64,000 bases of DNA from Volvox africanus (Eukaryota > Chlorophyta > Chlorophyceae > Chlamydomonadales > Volvocaceae): positions 3,596,001-3,660,000 of the forward strand of contig BSDZ01000003.1 of the NCBI GenBank assembly GCA_030268105.1. The letters run 5' to 3'. The notes beneath the pieces were generated by a model. The model saw nothing but the letters and a program-made list of their open reading frames with translations. It had not been told where the DNA came from and did not search any database. Made by a program: the position numbers and the translations under genes. Shown here in pieces: positions 58,041 through 64,000 of this stretch. Numbering within the stretch: the first letter of the stretch is position 1; each line of letters opens with the position of its first letter.

Positions 58041-60728
58041 GACACACTACGTGGGGGGTGACAAGCACGCACGAACTGCCCACCGGAGGGCGGCGGCGGG
58101 CAGTGGTTCCGGGAATATCCTGGTGGGGGCTGTCATGGGGGTGAAGCTCGTGTGCATGCTGGTATGCTGACACGTAGCTGGGGGGATCGCAACCTTCTGT
58201 TATGCCGTACAGGCTGGGTCTCTCTCCTCACGTGACCATTTTCAGACCTCGATACCAAATTTACATCTTCGAATTGTATGATCATGTATGATCATGTTCA
58301 ATACCATACTTACAGTATTTTTCAGGGCAAATTAGCCGGAGAGGTAACAAATCGAAATACTGAAGGTTCAAGATCAATAGAAATGATTTTTAATAATATT
58401 TTAGATGTCAGATTTTCGTCTTACATCAAGGTTGAACCGGAAAAAAAAACCACCCACAATTTTTTGCGGGTTATATTTCTTGAAAGATTGTTTTTTGTCC
58501 CAAGACGAATTTTGCGTGTTTAATAAGCACAATATTTCTGGATTAGTTGCTATTAAAGCTGCTCCCTTATGGGCATCTGAAACATTGCGGCACTTTGCAA
58601 TAGTTTCTGACCTTTCCCAATAATGCAAGAAAAAAATACTAACAGCAAGAAAATTAAAATGCACTCAGGATTTAGCAAATTAACATCTGTGACCTGCTCA
58701 TTTTTAATGATGAAATAAAAGGGCTCAGAGAATGGAACCTGAAGATCAACCTCCTGTAACCTGTCCTAATATATCAAATAAATTATGATCACGAATATGT
58801 TTGCCAGCTTTTAGCTTACTGCAATTATTAAGGTAAAAGCAGAAAATCTAAGTTTATAATATCTGCATTACTTTATCTTATAAGATAAAGTAATGCATAT
58901 ATTATAATTTTTGCTGCTTGTGGTTTTAGCTTCTTTATTGCATCTATCGAACATTCTGGAACACAAACACCGCAACCTATCCCAGGAGCAGGTTTTCTTT
59001 ACCTCTTGATTCAATATCTTCAGATACTATATATGATGATACATTTGGCCACTATTTTTCTGATATTAATTGTAATTAACATCAATTGTAAATGTAAATT
59101 ATTACATTTTTCACGACCCAATTTTGGAATCAAGAACTGCTGTACGCTCGTCATTAAAAGCCATTACCCTCTGGAAAACATCTTGCTGAGGAACAGAACC
59201 CAAAGCCAGAGTCATAAAGGTTGCACACAGTCTTTATGTGTTATCGGGCTTTCCAGGAGCGCACATGACTCGGTCAATTGCGACTAGATTGTGTCAGGGT
59301 ATCAGCTTACCCCTTTTTCGTATGTGGGAGTGGGTTAAGGGGAACACCTTGGACTGGGAGTTCTATTAACGTCTATATAATGCTCTGTTCCTTACACCTT
59401 TTTAAGTCCCTCTTGTCCTGGGTTTTACGGACTGCTGATATCCAGCTAAGTGTGAGGGTAACTTGACGCGTAAGGGACCTTTCACAAGGAGAACCTCAAG
59501 AGGACTATGTCGTAGCCGTCTCTGGTTGTAGACCTCCTCCTCCTCCAGCCACCCATTTGAACATAGTTTTTTATAGTCCCCATGTGAGATGTACTTCATA
59601 AATGCATACACACACCAGTATCTACTGCAGCAGTAGTAACAGCAGCAGTAGAAGTAGTATGTCACGACCAATGAGGTTACCGCGCATGATATGTATCAAG
59701 GCCTCCAGCGTTGAGCAGCTATACGGTCGGGCATTGAGTGTTAATTGTGAAGCCATATAGTTCATCATATTTTGTATAGTGAACCAGAAGATGTTTGTGT
59801 TGTGGCTTGTTCGAGCCAGGTTATTTATATCGCTTGGGTTGTACGGCAGGATATCGTGGAGGAAGGATTGCAGTATCCAGAAGTATGGTGTGTGCCTATC
59901 AGTTTGATCCGTTGTATTCAGATTATTATCGTTTACCTAATAGAATAACTTGATTTTGATCGCGCTGCATGTTATCATTTGCAGTCGAATTAGTATTTTT
60001 ATTGACAATAGAGCGAATGAAGTTTGTCACTTGGTTCTATAAGTGTTTGTTCTTCTTGAGCGTATTTGATCACTTTTTTCTGTTGCCCTCATTCTCTTTT
60101 GCCGACCGGCTTGAATTGGAAGCATTATACCTAGCATTTCGCCGGACCGTGTCGAGAGCTTAGATCAGGATATCAAGCCTTCAGGTAGCAGGGCCCGCTC
60201 CTGCAACCCACTGACGAGCTATCAGCAGGATTAACGCAATATAGAGTGCAGTCGAGTCCCGTTTAAGGTCACAGCCGCAGGCCAATACCGACTCCGTAGT
60301 GATTATTCTGCATATAGTGTGTTTGGTGGACGGCAATTTGGTGTGACAAGCAGTACCTTGGCAAATGATGACGCAAGGAACGTGTTGAAGTCAGCAAAGC
60401 GCCCGGCCCCTCGTGGGCTGTATTACTTGCTCTGACATTCTTTCGCATATGAGTCTTGCTCACATTCCAACAGAACGAACCTATCCTCCACCCCGAGGGC
60501 GTCCCATACTCAAAGTAAACATAGTACATGCAATGTGAAGAGGCATTAACTAAGTTAAACAACCAATCGCCTGTATGCTATCGTCACACCAAATAACAGC
60601 TATATATTAGAAGCTGCCATAAACATCTGCACTTAGTCCGCACGGGTTGAGCTGTCGAGCACTGTCGAGCACTGCCGAGCAATCGCTGCTTATGTCTTCC
60701 GCACCGGAATGCTGAGCATGTGCACGGG
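58041..60728. other. Intergenic with AT-rich island (58300-59280)
   Basis: Between convergent genes. The island is markedly AT-rich compared with everything around it. Within it the minus strand at about 58990-58900 encodes RKPAPGIGCGVCVPECSIDA followed by IKKLKPQAAKI, which resembles a bacterial 4Fe-4S ferredoxin motif lacking its first Cys and bounded by stops. A perfect 34-bp palindrome lies at 58863-58898. No intact gene is present. The rest shows nothing recognisable. Confidence 0.5.
58863..58898. repeat. Perfect AT-rich palindrome (about 34 bp)
   Basis: The words TGCATTACTTTATCTTA and its exact reverse complement meet head to head. In a bacterial or organellar setting this would be a terminator-like hairpin without a loop; here it lies in the AT-rich island. 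Confidence 0.85.
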
Positions 60729-63634
60729 TCAGAACGCCCAGTCGTCCTCTCCTTGTCCCTCCTCGCCCCCCTCCATCACCACCGTGTGCAGCGGCCGAAC
60801 GCCCAGCACTGCGCCTACCGCCGCCACTCCATGGCGGGGCCGGTGCATGGGTCGTTGTGACTGATGTTGATGTCCCTGCATCTGATGAGATTTCGGTCGA
60901 CACGCCGCGTCATGCACTTCGGCCTCCGTCAACGCGCACGCAATCTCCTGCTCTGCTTTCACTGACCCTGTCGCTTCCACCCGTTGCTTAGTGCCTGGGC
61001 TTTGTTCCTGCACTGCTGATAGCGTGGCTTCCGTTGTCGCCGCAACGCCGCTGTCAGCCGCAGCCGCAGCCGCAACACCCTGTACGACGGTAGCGACTGC
61101 GGGCCTTTCGTTCCAGTCTCCGTCCTCCTCCCATCCATAACTTCCCTCAACGGCGATCAGGCCGTCCTCGTCGTCCCACACATGGCGGTCATCGTAGCCC
61201 ATCCCGTCCACCTCGTCCTCAACATCATAGTCAGCCCTCTCGCCACCCCTCTTCCCGGCACCCAGCACAAGCAAATCCACGCATTCCGTGCGAACCTCGT
61301 ACGATCGGTCGCTGCCGCCCTTCATGTCATCGTAGTCCCCTCCCGCCTCCTCCTGCACCGGGCCCACTGCCACATCACTCCCATTGCCTCCATCACGGCC
61401 GCGGCCGCGTTTTCGCCTGACCTTCACCGCATCTCTGGCAGCTTCCGCCTCCGCCATATACCGGGTTATATTCTCGTACAACTTGTTGTACAGCGCGTCC
61501 GCGAGTCCACCAGCCTGGCAGTCCAGCAGCCGACATGCGTACGGCGCCAGGTTGGGGTTATAGCCTCGCCTGGATGTCCCAGCGGAATGTCATACGGTTC
61601 GGAGAGCAGTTAGTTTCTTTCAAGGGAGGGTGCGAACCTCGAAAAGCCGTTGCCTGCGGGGCGTTTCTCTCAGGCATAATCGAATACCCGGACCACTAAC
61701 CAACCTTGAGTGCTATGGCTGCTAATCACGCACTTCGCATCTGGGTTGCCACCTTTCCTGGCCCCATGGCAGCAGGGACAAATGCTCTTCCTCCCTGTCC
61801 CTCCCTGTCCCTCCCTCCCTGTCCCTCCCTCCCTGTCCCTCCCTCCCTGCCCCTGCCCCTGCCCCTGCCCCTGCCCCTGCCCCTGCCCCTGCCCCTGCCC
61901 CTGCCCCTGCCCCTGCCCCTGTCCCTCCCTCCCTCCCTGCCTCCCTCCCTGACCCCGACCGACTCACAAGATAATGGACGCCAGCGCGTCAGCCACCACG
62001 GGCACCGCTACATTGAGCCGCCTCTCCAAGCTACCCATGAGCAGATTGCCGGTGTGAAAGGCACCCTGCGTCCCCTGAGACGCCATTGTAGCATGGAGCT
62101 GCGCCTTGGCGTCCGCCAGCGCCCCCCCAATCGCGGTGAGGACCATCTGCCACCGGCCGCATGCGCAACGGGCAGAGGGGGGGTACAGATGAACCTTTGG
62201 TACTAAGTAACAACATCAACGAGACGGTATCCTACTAGCCCTTGGACTTGGACTTCCGACGACTAAAGCGAGAAGGGGACACAACACACGAGCATACACA
62301 CAGACAACCAACTCTTGGCACAGGACATTGTTTGGAAAGATAAGCTCGCACAAATCCGTACACACACACGCACGGACACGTACAAATCCGCACATACACG
62401 TACACATCCGTACACACACGCACAGACACGTATACATACGTATACACACACACACACACACGCAGGGACACACACGAAATACACTCACGCGAACGGAGCG
62501 CTCACTTGTGCAGGTGTCATCTTGTACTGAGTGGCTTTTGGAAATATGCACCCCAAACGGTCACCGCCTACACCTCATGCCGACACTTCTCGTTTGCCCC
62601 CAGCCAGCATGAAGAGTTCAGTACCTAATGGACGTCCCCCACCTTGCCCCGCACCTGCGCCTCAATCGCGGGGGCCAACTGCGCTAAGCGGCGAGGCAGG
62701 GGCCGATAGTCGCCGGCCAGGGCCAGCTGCGATTGGACGACTGCACGTAAGCGTGGTAAGAGGACGCGTGTGTGTGTATGTGTGTTGTGGAGCGCATCAG
62801 TAGGCGAGTGGGGGAGGGGGGGATAACAGTGAGGAGTGCATTTTAGTTCAGTGCAATCTATTTGGACTATAACAATAGCAGCAGAAGAGAAAAAGCGGTA
62901 TAATGAGACGGTATACCGCTCGGACTCGCCTGACCGAGTTCCTCTCATACGTCGAACATCATCAAGCGCCTTGGCCGGTCTACGCGGAGTACCCACATTC
63001 ATGACCGCTGCCATGTTCCCTTCCGGAGAGTCCCCAGTCCGACTCTGATTACTCTTGTCCTATACTCTCTATACTATAATCTTAGCATTCCATAAGAACA
63101 TGATACTCATCCTCTGTCACTTCACTCTGTCACTGACACGTAGGGCAGTGAATGCACAGGATGCCCCTGCAAATGATCACAAATGTCGTACCGCCGTGAA
63201 CCAACCTTGCAGGGGACGAGCGTCCAGGAACACACTGAGGATCACATGAGACAGGCTCCAGGGGGGCACATCGCCAGATGTATATGGGTCGTTGATGAAG
63301 CCGTACATCAATGCACCTGTGAGGAATCGAAATGCCAGCGCCAGACGTGAAGTTCTCGAGGATAGCCCGTCAGCCCCCCTCGGTCGAAGCATGTGAAAAA
63401 AGACGACCCGAAGGAGCCAATGTTAAACGTGACCACATGTCGTTTTGCGATACTGACAAGTGGCGTATGAATCATGGTACGTCTTCTGGCGCCGTTCAAG
63501 TGCCCTCCGCCCGCACCAGCCGCTTCTCCGATCACAACAACACCGCAGCAGCAGCAGCAGCTTAGGCCACTTACCTTTTCCGTCCTTGCCGCAACTGACC
63601 TCCAGCACTTTTATGCCGTATTCTTCCCACGAGG
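60729..63634 (-). CDS. Unrecognised multi-exon protein, 5' end incomplete
   Basis: Minus-strand exons in order: 63575-63634, 63206-63316, 62643-62740, 61968-62146 and 60729-61569 (stop at 60729-60731). All four junctions match in phase, which strongly supports a real gene. The joined product reads SWEEYGIKVLEVSCGKDGKG, ALMYGFINDPYTSGDVPPWS, LSHVILSVFLDARPLQ, RPLPRRLAQLAPAIEAQVRG, GNLLMGSLERRLNVAVPVV, then NPNLAPYACRLLDC and LADALYNKLYENITRYMAEA. After this the last exon turns into a long charged, Gly/Glu/Asp-rich, probably disordered tail of about 220 residues. I do not recognise the family; mixed helical segments suggest a soluble or peripheral membrane protein. At least one exon lies upstream, possibly beyond the right edge. 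Confidence 0.6.
61797..61945. repeat. CCCTCCCTGT and (CCCCTG)n tracts, intronic
   Basis: A CCCTCCCTGTCC-type array passes into about 11 units of CCCCTG (roughly 61855-61922) and back to CCCT. It lies in intron 61570-61967 of the minus-strand gene, near its 5' splice site; on the transcript it is purine-rich. Confidence 0.92.
62355..62465. repeat. CA-rich microsatellite, intronic
   Basis: Irregular (CA)n with CGTACACA and TCCGTACA words, in intron 62147-62642 of the unrecognised minus-strand gene. Confidence 0.85.
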
Positions 63635-64000
63635 CTGCAAAACACACAGGCAAGCGCTTAAGTGGGTTCGTGCCGGGGTAGTGGACCGGCATGATGACAT
63701 TGCCCTTGCCTCGTCATGCAGACAGCTGCGTTGCTCTGCGCATGCTCTGCGAGACCGATGTTGTCCCACGTGCCTCATTGGCTCAGAGCGTGAAGGAACG
63801 CGTTATGCGGAGTGGGGGAACGACTACAGTTGTAATGTGTTGTGCGCATAATCGAGATGGAGTGCGCGGATGGGATGGGATGGGATGGGATGGGATGGGA
63901 TGGGATGGGATGGGATGGGATGGCGTTATGGCGGCCGCCCCCACCTCGCCTGACGCCGCGCTTCGCAGGCTCAGACATCTGCGATGGCAGGCCCCCATGT
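63635..64000. other. Right edge with (GGGAT)n array
   Basis: Probably intronic or 5' sequence of the unrecognised minus-strand gene. It contains a pentanucleotide array, GGGAT about 11 times, at about 63868-63922. No further exon was fixed. Confidence 0.6.

Noticed and set aside
1..64000. CRISPR arrays, operons, riboswitches, tRNA or rRNA genes
   Set aside because: None was seen; the split-gene structure is eukaryotic, tandem repeats lack spacers, and no tRNA cloverleaf was recognised by eye. A tRNA-finding program would be decisive.

Overview
This is a stretch of eukaryotic nuclear DNA, most likely from a ciliated, plastid-bearing green alga (chlorophyte, possibly of the Chlamydomonas/Volvox kind). 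The reasons: every gene is split by many short-to-medium GT-AG introns; the gene set combines a plant-type BASS4-like transporter, a plant/alveolate-type calcium-dependent protein kinase and an axonemal dynein light chain (DNAL4 type); exons are GC-rich with long Ala/Gly/Gln/Pro-rich inserts; and an interstitial TTTAGGG array is present. All gene models below were built by hand from protein-family resemblance plus matching splice phases, so exon ends are predictions. The species is not proven.

Layout from left to right: 143-2921 (+) 3' part of a BASS4/SLC10A7-like transporter; 5494-10238 (+) a complete 11-exon CDPK including a 22-nt micro-exon; 12135-15437 (+) a SEC14/CRAL-TRIO protein with a coiled-coil tail ending in a CaaX box; about 18663-18990 (-) an AT-rich fragment of a bacterial IS256-family transposase; 19805-20788 (-) a two-exon membrane-associated GNAT acetyltransferase; 21978-22811 (-) a complete DNAL4; 24392 to at least 27346 (+) a translin-family gene; about 30737-37972 (+) a BAR-like, alanine-rich multi-exon locus; about 40975-42421 (-) a lysine-rich conserved protein; 43490-46041 (-) a broken Ty1/copia fragment framed by a 15-bp target-site duplication; 46754 to about 49900 (-) an EF-hand-like protein with a hydrophobic C-terminus; 50625-58040 (+) a large GH32 invertase-type gene with a predicted type II membrane anchor; and 60729 to at least 63634 (-) a phase-consistent gene I do not recognise, running toward the right edge.

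These are independent nuclear genes and I see no operon-like system. Points worth a second look are mostly genomic: a bacterial insertion-sequence remnant and a second AT-rich island (58.3-59.3 kb) inside an algal chromosome, a copia cDNA fragment with LINE-like target-site duplication and fold-back rearrangement, at least two well-supported GC-AG introns, a 22-nt micro-exon, and very long simple repeats located just upstream of 3' splice sites (CCCT in the BAR-like gene, CCCCCT in the GH32 gene).
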